64,000 bases of DNA from assembly GCF_918797505.1 (NCBI RefSeq), contig NC_092796.1, forward strand, positions 30,638,098 to 30,702,097. Reading direction: 5' to 3'. This DNA is from Bemisia tabaci (taxonomy: Eukaryota; Arthropoda; Insecta; Hemiptera; Aleyrodidae). Positions 42,490 through 52,904 of the stretch are shown here, in pieces (within the stretch, counting starts at the first letter, position 1; each line of letters begins with the position of its first letter). Position numbers and translations under genes: made by a program. Below the pieces are notes generated by a model, which was given only the letters and a program-made list of their open reading frames with translations, did no database searches and had not been told where the DNA came from.

Positions 42490-43218
42490 CCGATTTGACC
42501 ACATTTTGCGATTGAGAGCTACAATTTCTGCCTCATTTTAAAAGCAACATATCTGCCCTCAGATTCCATATGCAGATAGGTGTTTTCATAAACGAGCTAG
42601 ACATTGTGGTTCCTTATTGCAAAATGCAGTCCGATTGTCCCTCAGGGTTGACTATCATCATTGAGGCTCCAATAGATTTTCGAGAAACCAAGGAACAGGA
42701 ATACGAGACTAGGAATCGGACGGGGAACTTACAAATCACTTGCAAATACTTCATTTTAAAAACAGCATATCTGCCCTTAGATTCCATATGCAGATAGGTG
42801 TTTTTATAAACGAGCTAGACATTATAGTTCCTTAATGCAAAATGCAGTCCGATTGTCCCTCAGGGTTGACTACCATCATTGAGGCTCCTAGAGATTTTCG
42901 AGAAACCAAGGAACAGGAATAAGAGACTAGGAATCGGAAGGGGAACTTACAAAGAGGAATTTGGCGGAGGAGAAATTTGCGATTGGGAACTACAATTTCT
43001 GCCTCATTTTAAAAACACCATAACCACCCTCAGATTCCATATGCAGATGGGTGTTTTTATAAACGAGCTAGACATTGTAGTTCCGTATTGCAAAATGCAG
43101 TCCGATTGTCCCTCTGGGTTGACTATCATCATTGAGGCTCCAAGAGATTTTCGAGAGACTGAGGAACACGAATAAGAGACTAGGATTCGAACGGGGAACT
43201 TACAAAGGGGAATTTGGC
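42490..43218 (+). repeat. Three tandem copies of a B-derived unit (217 and 254 bp spacing)
   Basis: AGATTCCATATGCAGATAGG starts near 42560, 42778 and 43031. Each unit continues ATAAACGAGCTAGACATT, GCAAAATGCAGTCCGATTGT, CATCATTGAGGCTCC, AGATTTTCGAGA and GGGGAACTTACAAA. The first unit starts as a B element (GACCACATTTTGCGATTGAG). Overlapping frames in the three copies encode similar peptides only because of the duplication. Confidence 0.9.
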
Positions 43219-43270
43219 GGAGGAACAGGGAACGGGAACGGGGAACGGGGACCGGGGAACGGGATCAGGG
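43219..43270 (+). repeat. (GGGAAC)n-like G-rich minisatellite
   Basis: AGGGAACGGGAACGGGGAAC then GGGGACCGGGGAACGGGATC. At least five G3-4 runs, so quadruplex formation on the plus strand is possible. Confidence 0.85.
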
Positions 43271-43529
43271 TGCAAGTTAGCGACGAGCCTCCTTTTGCGC
43301 GGGATCGATTGCGGCCTTTGAGGATCATTGCAACCCAAGCGGAAATAACGGGAGATAGCGACCTAAAATTACTGGTATCAGCAATCGAGAAGCGTTCCTC
43401 GCATTTCCTACTCTCTCAAAGTTCAAACCACCCTCTCCTCCCAAACGCGGTGGGTGGTTGTCGGAAGCTGTTTCTGGACCACCAGCGCATTGGACCACTA
43501 AAGACGGGGTACCGAATTCGTCGATCCTC
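43271..43529. other. No feature seen
   Basis: GC-richer spacer. Confidence 0.4.
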
Positions 43530-43630
43530 TTGCGTAAGGGCGTACCTCGATTTGCGCATGGGCCCCAGAAAGCATGGATTTATACGTAAAACAGGGCTCA
43601 TAAGGAAATCAATATACGCCCTTACGTTAG
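43530..43630. mobile_element. MM element, copy MM1
   Basis: CTTGCGTAAGGGCGTACCTC on the left pairs loosely with TATACGCCCTTACGTTAGAG. Matches the element split by A2 at 8959-9318. Confidence 0.6.
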
Positions 43631-44241
43631 AGAGGCGACGAGTTTAGCACTGCAAAAAGCGTCTAAACCCGCAATACTGCGAAATTGAGCAGCATAAAAC
43701 GTGTTCCCGATGGGTCTGTTGCACGCAAGATATACAGCCAATTGAATACACTTCATGGGGCTAAATTTCCTTGAAAATAACGATGGACGATGGGCACATC
43801 AAAAAAGTCTAAAACTCACTCCTTACCACGCAATATGCGTGATTTATAACGAGCGTATTCAAATCACCGCGTACGCGGACAGTTTCTATAGTGGCCGGCA
43901 TTGGGTTTGCCCGGAGAGAGACCCAACATAAATGAACAATCTCGCAAACTGATGTACATTCTTCTTGCGTAAGATTTCAACTGATTCAACGTTTTTGTTT
44001 TTGGAAAATAAAGAAAGAAAAAGGAAATAAACGCTTGAAAACTATTGGAATCATACAATGGAGAATGACGGTAGAATTTTCCATCACTCAGTTTAGTTTT
44101 TCTTATTTCTTTGCCTGTGCAAACCTGGTCGGCGGTGACCGAGAAAAACTGCAAGCAGACGCGGGAAACTTAAAGAAGCGTGTTTCAAACTACGCAGATT
44201 TCACACTGAGGAATGGATTTCAGACTTTTTTGACGTGCCTA

Positions 44242-44403
44242 AAGGCCTAGATGCACACGGCGATTAATTGCAGCGATTGAAAGACGGAAGCCAATGGAGA
44301 GCCTTGATTTCGATCCATTGACGTCGATAACTCGAAATCAAGGCTCTCCATCGGCTTTTGTCTTTCAATCGCGGCGATTAATCGCCATGTGTATTTAGGC
44401 CTT
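44242..44403. mobile_element. Foldback CC nested in BB2
   Basis: AAGGCCTAGATGCACACGGC, GATTAATTGCAGCGATTGAA and GGAGAGCCTTGATTTCGA pair with TCGAAATCAAGGCTCTCC, TTCAATCGCGGCGATTAATC and GCCATGTGTATTTAGGCCTT. Almost entirely stem, 162 bp. Confidence 0.9.
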
Positions 44404-44437
44404 GACATGATTTTTGTGCGATTTAACCTGAAAAGAG

Positions 44438-45141
44438 TATATGTTACGGTCAATGTTAGGGGGCCGGCCGATGCTGTCACTGACCGGCCAATGATAGCAT
44501 CGGCCGAAATGGAGGGCCAATGACATGATTGGCCGGCCAATCATGTCATCGGCCAAAAAGCCCGGTCACTGTTGACATTTTCACCGCGAAGTGAACAATG
44601 GCCGGCCGATGATGACAGTGGCCAATGACTGACGGCCATTGTTCATTCACACTATAAAACACCGTAAAACTGAAAACATACCACATGAGAGGAAACACAT
44701 GAGTGAATGTGTAATTACTACAGCTGTTTGATTTATTTTTTAGAAGTTTTTTTTTTTATTTATTTTACATTTCTTTCGACTTTAAAAATTGGAGCATTCT
44801 TTTCGTTTTTGTTTTTCTTTTTTCTTTTTTTATCCCACAGCTGTAATAATTGGTCTTGGTCTGTAATAATTGGTAACTGGTCGCTTGGTCACTCAACTCT
44901 CTCAAGTTCAATTGATAAATGATAACAGATCCAACATTGGCCGTCACCCCTCGGCCAAACAGTACATTGGCCGGCCGATGACATTAGCGGCCGGTCAATA
45001 TGTGACGGTTTTATTGTTAAGAAAACATTTCCCAAAATCGCTGGCCAATGACATCTTCGGCCGAAACGCCCGGCCACGGTCAACATTGGCCGGCCAATGA
45101 CATACACTTCCCCATTCCCTAACATTGACCGTAACATATAT
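44438..45141. mobile_element. Element AA with GGCCGGCC / AATGACAT motif clusters, nested in BB2
   Basis: ATATGTTACGGTCAATGTTA plus GGG mirrors CCCTAACATTGACCGTAACA plus TATAT. GGCCGGCC occurs at 44462, 44531, 44600, 44969 and 45088, each joined to AATGAYA/GATGAYA words, in two blocks (44460-44645, 44930-45110) around an AT-rich centre with ACAGCTGT repeated. No ORF with a domain. Confidence 0.85.
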
Positions 45142-45169
45142 ATAATTAGGATGTATCTCTTTTTTTAAG

Positions 45170-45799
45170 AATGGGCCTGTTGCATGCAAGAGATACAGCC
45201 GCGCGAATAGTCTTTTTAGAGGTTGAATGACACGAAAATTACGATTGTCACATTAAAAAAGTCTGAAATACACTCCTTACTGCGCAATTTGCGTTGTTAG
45301 GAACGCGCTTTTTCAAATTTCCCGCGTCTGGGGGCAGTTTTCTAATCATCGGAAACGAGCAAACGGCGGGCTCGGTGATTTCCGGAAGATGCCGAGTCGT
45401 TGTTGTTGTTGTTATTTTTTCCTTCAGTTTGTTTTCAAACCCAACGTGATCTCCTATTGTGGTCCATATGCGCTTTATGCGGTAACCAAATCGATCAACT
45501 TTTAAATATCCAACGCAATCCTTCTACATTTCATTTCACGATGTCACGAGCTCCGATTTTTAGGTTATGTTGTCAGTTTTAGTTGACCGGAAATAGCCGC
45601 GAGTTGCCGTTAATTGTTTCCGTTAGAAAACTGCCCCCAGACGCGGGAAATTTGAAAAAGCGCGTTCCTAACAACACAAATTGCGCAGTAAGGAGTGTAT
45701 TTCAGACTTTTTTTAATGTGACCATCGTAATTTTCGTTTCATTTAACCTCTAAAAAGTCTATTCGCACGGCTGTATCTCTTGCATGCAACAGGCCCATT
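45170..45799. mobile_element. Foldback BB1, about 190-bp arms
   Basis: AATGGGCCTGTTGCATGCAA, GAGATACAGCCG and CACTCCTTACTGCGCAATTT, then AACGCGCTTTTTCAAATTTC and CCGCGTCTGGGGGCAGTTTT, are all mirrored from 45605 to 45799. A (GTT)n tract sits at 45400-45416. No coding content. Confidence 0.92.
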
Positions 45800-46732
45800 C
45801 GAAAAAGCATCTTAAAATTCAGAAACAATTGTCTGATTGATTAACCACCGTATCGCCCTCAAAAATGCTGACACTTTACTTCAAATTGAGCGAATCTTTA
45901 AGTAGTTCACTGGAGCACGACGCTGTGACACGTGGAGGTGACCCATTACCCGTGTGTCCTGTGAGATGTAACACCGGCCCAGGGAAAGTTGTCACGTTCC
46001 ACACACACTGTTGCTAGATTTTGCTGAGAAATCAGAATTATTCCGCATTTAAACCCATGTTAAAATCTCTTTAATGGCACAACCTGAGAACTTTGCCCCA
46101 ATATGAGCCGCACGAATCTGACCGTAAGTCGGAACAAGGAAACACCCCAATTAGCCCACGGAGCGTGATCAAACTAATTTGCTCAAATGCCGCATCCCTG
46201 CTGCAAGAGAGCTTTTTGAATTCCACCCTCCAGCCCTAAACTGAGCGTTTTGCAGACGCCCCTGGACAGCACAGCAGCGGTCAATATTCATCAATTCCAA
46301 TTTATATTCTGCATGTTAAGTCGAGGCTTTAGATTGGCTTCTGACTAATACAGATAAAGAGGTGTCAAATTTAATGCAGGACGCCGGTAGCTCCGTCTTT
46401 CGGGTAGGATACAGCGAACTTTGGCAACGTTTTTGACCCTTGTTCGGTGGCTGTGATCCTTTATTGTAAACAATCTCGGGGTCTTCCTTAATCTTCTAAG
46501 TACTCCGCAAGCCTATCATTGTAAGCTTAACGCAGGGGAAAATTTCACTTTTAAAATTAGGGATCTTCTTTTTGAACACCTTCAAAAGATTCCTCTTGGC
46601 GGGAAGAGAAATACCGAGCTTCCTTCCCTTTTCCCACTTTATCTTCGCAGGTGCTTGAAAAGAAGTTTTTTATCATGATAACCCCCCTCCCCCCTCCATC
46701 TTCATGTAAGTCAATTTTAATGTATGCGGCGG
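45800..46732. other. Low-copy stretch
   Basis: No gene or family recognised. Confidence 0.45.
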
Positions 46733-46896
46733 CAGTGGTGAGGTGCGAATGATCGATTATCGATGTTTTCCCATGCGGAGCCATGGTCAAGAATCGATTA
46801 TTAAGGTGTTCGTCGTGAACACCCTGTTTATCGATTCTTTTCCGTAGGTTTGAAAGATAAGGCAATCGATATACCGCAAAGCACACCACACCACTG
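46733..46896. mobile_element. Family P hAT-like MITE, copy P4
   Basis: CAGTGGTGAGGTGCGAATGA to GCAAAGCACACCACACCACTG (last 20 bases cited). Contains GGTGTTCGTCGTGAACACC, a near-perfect hairpin. Flanks resemble each other only partly (ATGCGG... and ATGCGACC). Confidence 0.88.
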
Positions 46897-47359
46897 ATGC
46901 GACCGACGGTGTGTAAGAAGACCCTCAGCTGGTCTCTCAGTCAAATGACGGCATTTATAAATTCTTTCCTTGCTTTCGCGAGAATCCCTCAACTTGCTCC
47001 TTGACTGAGGGGAAACAATTTCTCACCTTTGTCAGAATTGTTTCAGCTTTTCAAGTGTCAGAGAAGATTCTCTCTCTTTCACCGAGACCAGTGTGACAAA
47101 TGGAGGGGGAGGGGCGGGGGGTGACAAACCCTAAAATGCTTTAAAAAAGTCGCAAAGAATTGTTTACTTCTCTGTTAAGAATCTTGAGGTAAAAACCAGA
47201 GTGCACTTCATCCCAGAGCTTTTTGCTCCCGAACAGCGGGCGCAATAATACATGATCTCAGGGAGGGATCTACCCTTTTCAGTTAACTCTTCTCATGCGG
47301 AGTGGATTTCGGCTCTCATTCATATTACTCCTATGGTTTCGGGGGAAAATAGGCTGCGG
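46897..47359. other. No feature seen
   Basis: Contains a GGGGGAGGGGCGGGGGG run at 47104-47120. Confidence 0.4.
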
Positions 47360-47622
47360 GATGAGACTCCTCGTTCCCCTCACGAAAAAACGTAACTGCA
47401 TTTTGATGTTGACAAATCTCCTCGTAAATTGAATTTTCACTGAGCGAATCTTGGATATTTCTAACCAAAAATCTCACAGATTTCGCTTCTGACCCCATGA
47501 AAAAATCGTTCAAAATTCTTTAAAAAAAAATCGCACGGGAACACTCTTGTGAGAAATTGAATTTTTTTAAGTCAATTTTGCAATCTTTGAATGGAGGTAC
47601 GTTCTTTCGTGCAAGAAACGAC
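47360..47622. mobile_element. Family O MITE, copy O3
   Basis: CTCCTCGTTCCCCTCACGAA plus AAAACGTAACTGCATTTTGA on the left, CAATCTTTGAATGGAGGTAC and GTTCTTTCGTGCAAGAAACG plus AC on the right, in the O1 layout. Confidence 0.75.
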
Positions 47623-47627
47623 GAATT

Positions 47628-47792
47628 CAGTGGCGTGGTGTGCTTTGCGATGTACCTATTGATCTGTTATTTAAACCAGTGGAAAAGGATCGATAAACAG
47701 GGTGTTCGCAACAAACACCTTAATAATCGATTCTTTACCATTGCTTCAAATGGGGGAATATCGATAATCGTTCATTCACGCCACGCCACTGA
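47628..47792. mobile_element. Family P hAT-like MITE, copy P5 (8-bp TSD, one mismatch)
   Basis: CAGTGGCGTGGTGTGCTTTG to TTCACGCCACGCCACTG. GACGAATT precedes and AACGAATT follows. An 8-bp duplication with CAGTGGCG ends is the hAT pattern. The best copy for building the family consensus. Confidence 0.92.
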
Positions 47793-48154
47793 ACGAATTG
47801 ACCCCGCATAATCTGAGATTAATTATTATAACGCTATTAAAATACGGTAATTAACGTAACGTATTATATTATAACGTGTATATTATATTTATATTATTAT
47901 AACGTTTTATTTATTTATTTATTTATGACGTTATTATTTATTCGTGATTATCCGTGATTTCTTGCAGCGTCACTGCGATGAAACTTGTGACTTGATTTCC
48001 AAAATGTAGCGGCCCATAACATCAGTTTTGACCAACTCACCACTTAGCAGTTAAAAAATTCACGAGTGTGCGGTCTTGGTGGGATGTCACTGGCTGTCCA
48101 AGTTGACCGCAGTAAATGGGCCAAATTCGCACAGCTCAACAGACTACACGAGTA
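47793..48154. other. AT-rich spacer
   Basis: Contains (TTTA)n at about 47908-47932 and repeated ATAACG words. Confidence 0.6.
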
Positions 48155-48412
48155 CTGCCGTGCTAAGGAAGAACGCCGTATGAGCATTCGAGAGTTGCCA
48201 AATTTCCCTTGATAAAACATGTATTTTTGACGACATTCATGCACATATTTCTTTGAAACTGTCAGATATTTTAGATTAAATTAAACGGCCAACACAATTG
48301 TCTAAAATTTTTGGAGAATAATATTCACAATTTTCCCAGTAGATTCAATTTTTATCGAAAGAAACTTGGCAACGTCTGAAGGCTCATACGGCGTTTTCCC
48401 TTCGCACGGCAC
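48155..48412 (+). mobile_element. Family A MITE, copy A9 (TSD AGTA)
   Basis: CTGCCGTGCTAAGGAAGAAC to TTTTCCCTTCGCACGGCAC, flanked by AGTA at 48151-48154 and 48413-48416. Confidence 0.92.
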
Positions 48413-49339
48413 AGTAGGCCTCGGATTTTACAGTCCCAGTGAAGAAGGGAACCTACGAATCGATGCACTGAATTTGCTGGCTCATCAAATCGTAATAAAG
48501 GTTAGAGTGCGACCCAATCCTTTGGATTATCAGAGGATGATTACTGTAATTCGATCGATAGCGCATTATACCATTTCGATCGATTGGAGCCGTATTCATA
48601 GTCAATCTTCAACTAGCTCTCGTCCTTACGGAGACCTCACAAGGAAAATGTTCCTAAACACTTTAAATATTCTTTATAATCGTATAGGATGCCTTTTTCT
48701 GCAATTTTCGCAGCAGTGATTCATTTTAATCCATTCCATTGCTCAATTTCCAAAGTTATACTACTGAGTTGTATTCGGGGTTCGCAAAATTTATCCTACT
48801 TATACGATGCCACTTGTATCTTAAAGGCTCCCTCGCAAAACGTCCTTAATCACAATTTGAATCACACTGGGCCTCCCTGAGGAAAAAAGCTATTCCAAAG
48901 ACAACTATAAAATACGCTCCCTTAGTTTCGCCCGAAGGGCCGATGGCAAAATATGGCCGCGTGGGAAATATTAATTTTGCTTACCGCAAGCATGGGGTTT
49001 GATCATTAACAATGGTTACACCTTCTCGAGTACCTGTGTTGGCAGAGGACTGCCATCACTGTGCCACGCTGTGATTGGATGCTTTTGGCCTTTCGTGGGG
49101 TTCTCAGGACCCATTCCAAACGGCTCAAACTAAAGGAATTTATATTTACTGAGGTTTGTAAAATTCTAATTTTTGGCAAAAGTCTCCATTAAGTTTGTTC
49201 AGGGCTCATTCAAGAAGTTGAAAATATGGATAATTTTTCATCACATTTTCAGGCGAATTTTTGCGGGTGGATTTGGTTAAAGTTATGAACTTACTGTGAA
49301 TCTCCGACCCACAAAACGAAATTCCCTCGCGGCGACGCG
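48413..49339. other. Low-copy stretch
   Basis: The 117-codon frame starting at 48366 begins inside A9 and has no domain. No gene supported. Confidence 0.45.
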
Positions 49340-49575
49340 ACGCACAATGGATCGAGTCGATCACAGAGGTCGGACAGGAGATTTTTAACTAAAACTGCAA
49401 ATTTTGATGTTTAATTTGTCATATTTTAAATTTTGAGGGGTATTTCTGCGAGAAAATTTCACGAGAAAACCAATGGCACCATTTTTAAAATCTCAAAGTT
49501 TTGATTCAACGGAGTTATGAGCTTTTAAAGTTTCCAAATTTTTTCCGACCTCTCCCATTGACTCAATCCACTGTG
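49340..49575. mobile_element. Family C element, copy C2
   Basis: CGCACAATGGATCGAGTCGA to TTGACTCAATCCACTGTG. Interior AATTTTGAGGGGTATTTCTG, AAACCAATGGCACC and TTCCAAATTTTTTCCGACCT in family order. Confidence 0.85.
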
Positions 49576-49698
49576 AAACGAGGTCATATAAAAAATTGGA
49601 GGAGAAATCTTCACAAATTTCCCTGAAAATTCGTCATTTTTCAAAAGAGATTTGACACCGCCTGATGGCTCATACGGCGTTTTTCCTTCGCACGGCAG
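49576..49698 (+). mobile_element. Family A right part, copy A10
   Basis: AAATTGGAGGAGAAATC, GAGATTTGACACCGCCTGAT and GGCTCATACGGCGTTTTTCC plus TTCGCACGGCAG. The left half is missing where C2 abuts. Confidence 0.8.
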
Positions 49699-49827
49699 GA
49701 TACAAGACGTGATCCATCATATTAGAGGTATCTTGGGTCATTTTTGGCCATAGAAACTTGGCGTTCGGTCATGTCTTGTAACTTTTTGCTACAATGTATG
49801 ATCTTCGGTCGTCCGGGCGCGATCCTT

Positions 49828-50036
49828 AATCGAGCGTATTTCTGCTAAACGTAACTATGTGCATTAAGACATGAGCCCTGAGATCCACCAGTATAAATGG
49901 ACGTTCTTATGCCAAAAGGAACTATGTGCATAGGATTTGCGTGGGACATAGTCCCTTTTAGCATAAATACATCCAAATGCATAACAGAGCTCACGTTCTT
50001 ATGCACATAGTTCCGTTTGGCAGAAATACGTCCAAT
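49828..50036. mobile_element. Family H foldback, copy H4, hosting I5
   Basis: AATCGAGCGTATTTCTGCTA and CTATGTGCATTAAGACATGA lead to GAGATCCACCA. After I5 the arm returns as CTCACGTTCTTATGCACATA, GTTCCGTTTGGCAG and AAATACGTCCAAT. A11 is inserted at its right edge. Confidence 0.82.
49891..49977. mobile_element. Family I mini-foldback, copy I5, nested in H4
   Basis: AAATGGACGTTCTTATGCCA plus AAAGGAACTATGTGC pairs with CATAGTCCCTTTTAGC and ATAAATACATCCAAAT. Confidence 0.85.
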
Positions 50037-50289
50037 CTGCCGTGCTAAGGAAGAACGCCGTATGAACATTCGAGAGTTGCCAAATTTCCCTCGACAAAAC
50101 ATGTATTTTTGACGACATCTGTACATATTATTCCTTGAAATTTTCAGATATTTTAGATTCAATTGCGTACAAAATTGTCTGAAAATTTGGGAAAATTATA
50201 TTCGCAATTTTCTCAGTAAATTCAGTTTTCATCGGAGGAAACTTGGCAACGTCTGAAGGCTCATACGGCGTTCTTCCTTGGCACGGCAG
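50037..50289 (+). mobile_element. Family A MITE, copy A11 (TSD CAAT)
   Basis: CTGCCGTGCTAAGGAAGAAC to CGTTCTTCCTTGGCACGGCAG (last 20 bases cited), flanked by CAAT at 50033-50036 and 50290-50293. One of the least decayed copies. Confidence 0.95.
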
Positions 50290-50569
50290 CAATCATGACC
50301 CGGAGTCAACGAGAAACCCGGCAGAGAATGTTTCGGATCTCGTCAAAGTTCCTCGCGATACGCGCGGAACGGGCGCCTTCAATTTGGCAGCTAGACCAAA
50401 GGCATCGCATGCTTGTGTTTGCGCTCATTACGCGAAAGCATTTGAGTAGAGGATGATTTATTGTGGAAGTGTCTTGCGGCCTTGACGATCCCTTTAATTA
50501 CGTGTGAGGCTCGAGGAGGCTTCGCCCGATACCCCTTGCCGCATCTTTCCCGACTGCTTCGTATAACGT
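50290..50569. other. No feature seen
   Basis: Low-copy spacer. Confidence 0.4.
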
Positions 50570-50820
50570 CGTCTCCTGGACGAAAGAACGTAACTCCATT
50601 TCAATGTTGCCAAATTTCCCCTCGCAAATTGCCTATTAATCAAGAGAATCTTGGGCATTTCTGACTGGAAATTTCTCCGATTTTTCTCCAGATTCCAGGC
50701 AAAAAATCAACCAATTTTGGATAAAAATTGCTTACGTGCATTTTTGTAAAATAAATTAGTTGTTCGAGCCAATTCGGCAACCTTGGAATGGAGTTACGTT
50801 CCTTCGTGCTGGAAACGACG
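50570..50820. mobile_element. Family O MITE, copy O1
   Basis: GTCGTCTCCTGGACGAAAGA plus ACGTAACTCCATTTCAATG and TTGCCAAATT mirror AATTCGGCAACCTTGGAATG, GAGTTACGTTCCTTCGTG and CTGGAAACGAC. 250 bp. Confidence 0.88.
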
Positions 50821-50860
50821 ATAGTAGCTAAATGATAACATGGGAAACGCGTCTCCAGCA

Positions 50861-51112
50861 CTTCCACTCCACGGAGAAACGCCGTATGGATTTTAGAATG
50901 TTGGTAAATACTCTTTGATAAAAAATGCATTGGTTTGCAAGTTTTGGCATATTTCCTCTTGGATTTTTGAAATATTTTCTCTGCGATGGAATCCAGTGCT
51001 CCTGAGAATTTTTAGGAAAAATATGTATAAATTTTCTATGGAATGAAAGTTTTATCGAACGAAGTTTGACAATATTCGAATGTTCATACGGTGTTTTTAC
51101 TCAGTGCGGCAG
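50861..51112. mobile_element. Family A MITE, diverged copy A12
   Basis: CTTCCACTCCACGGAGAAAC plus GCCGTATGG to TTCATACGGTGTTTTTACTC plus AGTGCGGCAG. No matching flanks. Confidence 0.8.
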
Positions 51113-51143
51113 TGCGTCTTTGCTTTGAAGCAACCCGAGTCTG

Positions 51144-51273
51144 AGTTGGATGTATTTCTGTCAGGCGGAACGATGTGCATTATGACGTGAGCCCTGTTAT
51201 GCATATATTCTTATGGGGCTCAGGGCTCATGTCTTAATGCACATAGTTCCGTTTGACAGAAATACGTCCAGTT
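51144..51273. mobile_element. Family H foldback, copy H3
   Basis: AGTTGGATGTATTTCTGTCA and GATGTGCATTATGACGTGAG pair with CTCATGTCTTAATGCACATA and TTTGACAGAAATACGTCCAG plus TT. Confidence 0.9.
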
Positions 51274-51529
51274 GAGCGCCTTCAGTTGAGTAGCAACGCC
51301 TCAGGCGCGGCGTTGTTCACTCAACAAACAGTCGTGCTTCGCGAAGAGGTCTTTGAAGAGAATAAAACAATTAATTTTTAGCGAGAACTAAATGTCTTTA
51401 GCTACTGCCCCCTCAAAATTGCGGCCAGATACGAATCCTACTCTATGAGACTTCAATAATGTTACACTACTTCTCCGAGTGTTAACATATACTTTTTAAC
51501 ACTGAGGATGTGAATTGATAATAATCGAT
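51274..51529. other. No feature seen
   Basis: Low-copy spacer. Confidence 0.4.
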
Positions 51530-52420
51530 TCGAAAAAAAATCTGTTTTGGCCCAGAAAACTCGATTCAATCAATTATGTTTTTCAACCCGATTTATTGAC
51601 CGAATCTATGCAATTTTTCAATATTTTTGATTCATATAGTGCCGAAGCTTTTCCCAAAAACTTAAGCCTATCCTAAGGACTATTTTCTTTTCTGTTTCGT
51701 GTTGATTTTTCCACCCCTGAAAAATCATCAATTTTTTCCAATCGATATTGTGAAAAATCTAATTTTATACTTTAACTGATTCTGCTTTTATCGATTTTTC
51801 AAAAAAATCAGCATGTTTGTTTTACTTTGAGCTGCCTCCCAGACACTCGTGCCTGGGATCCCGGTATTTCAGGCTGGAGGGGCACCATTGGAAAAAAGTC
51901 AAATTTTTCGAATCGATATTGTAAAAAAATCGATTTTTATACTTAAACCGATACAGTTTCGATCAATCTTTTGACGGAAATTGATTTTCCTTAAAAAATC
52001 CGCATCCTTGTATCCTATAGCTCTTGTAGCTCCTGGACTTTCGTGTCTACGACCTCCGTCATTTCAGGCTGAAGCGGCTTCATCGATTGGAAATAAATCG
52101 ATTTTTCGACGATTTTTCACCGAAAAAAAGGAAGCTGATTTAACATTCTGGATGTAAAAAAGTGTGCGACAACTCACATAACGCCGAATTGACCGCCACA
52201 GTAGTTAGTTTTACATCTTGACATTGCTTAAGTAACTGCTACAGCGGTTAATTCAGCATTTTGTGAGTTGCCGCACACTTTTTTATACCCAGAATCTGAA
52301 ATCAGCATCTCTTTTTTTTTCAGTGTTTCCAAATAAGTCCATACTCATTTGAGCTAGCTCCTGGACACTCATGCATGTGACCCCGGTCATTCCGGGCTGG
52401 AGCGGCACCGCCGTTGCAGC
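51530..52420 (+). repeat. Repeat U: three diverged units, the last split by V
   Basis: A CTCC(C/T)GGACACTCGTG-like word, then CCCGGTCATTTCAGGCTGGA and GCGGCACC, occurs near 51838, 52028 and 52362. Each is preceded by an ATCGATATTGTGAAAAATC-type block. Old tandem array. Confidence 0.7.
52118..52325. mobile_element. Foldback V nested in repeat U
   Basis: CACCGAAAAAAAGGAAGCTG, ATTTAACATTCTGGATGT and AAAAAAGTGTGCGACAACTC pair with TGAGTTGCCGCACACTTTTT, TATACCCAGAATCTGAAATC and AGCATCTCTTTTTTTTTCAG plus TG. Internal CCGCCACAGTAGTTA / TAACTGCTACAGCGG pair. CACTG-A8 group. Confidence 0.88.
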
Positions 52421-52904
52421 GCGGCGGGCGGAGGAAGACGAGCGGCCCGAATCTTGAGGTGCGTTTCCACCTGGCGGAAAGTTTAGCGACCGACTCGACC
52501 CGGGAAAGAGACGCATAGCGTAGCGGGAGCATTGTGTTCATATTGATTTAGCCGCTTTGTCTCCGGATCCCGCGACCGGCCGCCTTCGTCGTCGCCGTCG
52601 CATCGATTCAGGAACTGACAAGTCATTATCAAGGTCTGCCTCCGGGATGGCACCTCGGCTCCTGCTCAACTCGCCGAGTGCTCTCTCATCATTCACTCTG
52701 TCATCGGCCCGACCCGCAACGGCACCGTATCAATAGCCAGTTAGTATTACCCTCAACCCCTCCCTCGTGAGCTCTCCGTTTTGCCCCGGAGTAGGTCGAA
52801 TCCGAGCTAAGTGAAACTTGCGGTATAACCACCCGGGGGCAACCCAACACATCTCATTGTCAGGAAGCATAGAGTCAGAGAGAGAATCGACATCTGAGGA
52901 GTGG
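52421..52904. other. GC-rich low-copy stretch
   Basis: CpG-rich from 52400 to 52700. No domain-bearing frame. Confidence 0.45.

Larger units (their letters stand above)
43710..45160. mobile_element. Foldback BB2, hosting CC and AA
   Basis: ATGGGTCTGTTGCACGCAAG plus ATATACAGCC, AAAAAAGTCTAAAACTCACT and CCTTACCACGCAATATGCG start the left arm. The right arm reads GAATGGATTTCAGACTTTTT, then (after CC) TTTTTGTGCGATTTAACCTG, then (after AA) GGATGTATCTCTT. Order matches BB1. Confidence 0.75.

Noticed and set aside
43132..43647. 171-codon frame
   Set aside because: It spans a tandem repeat unit, the (GGGAAC)n tract and the MM element. No domain and no independent support.
48366..50449. Repeated peptide MATSEGSYGV at 48366, 50243 and (reverse) 13684
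   Set aside because: It is the translation of the right terminal repeat of family A (the GGCAACGTCTGAAGGCTCAT stretch) and not a conserved small protein. Some copies lack a true ATG.
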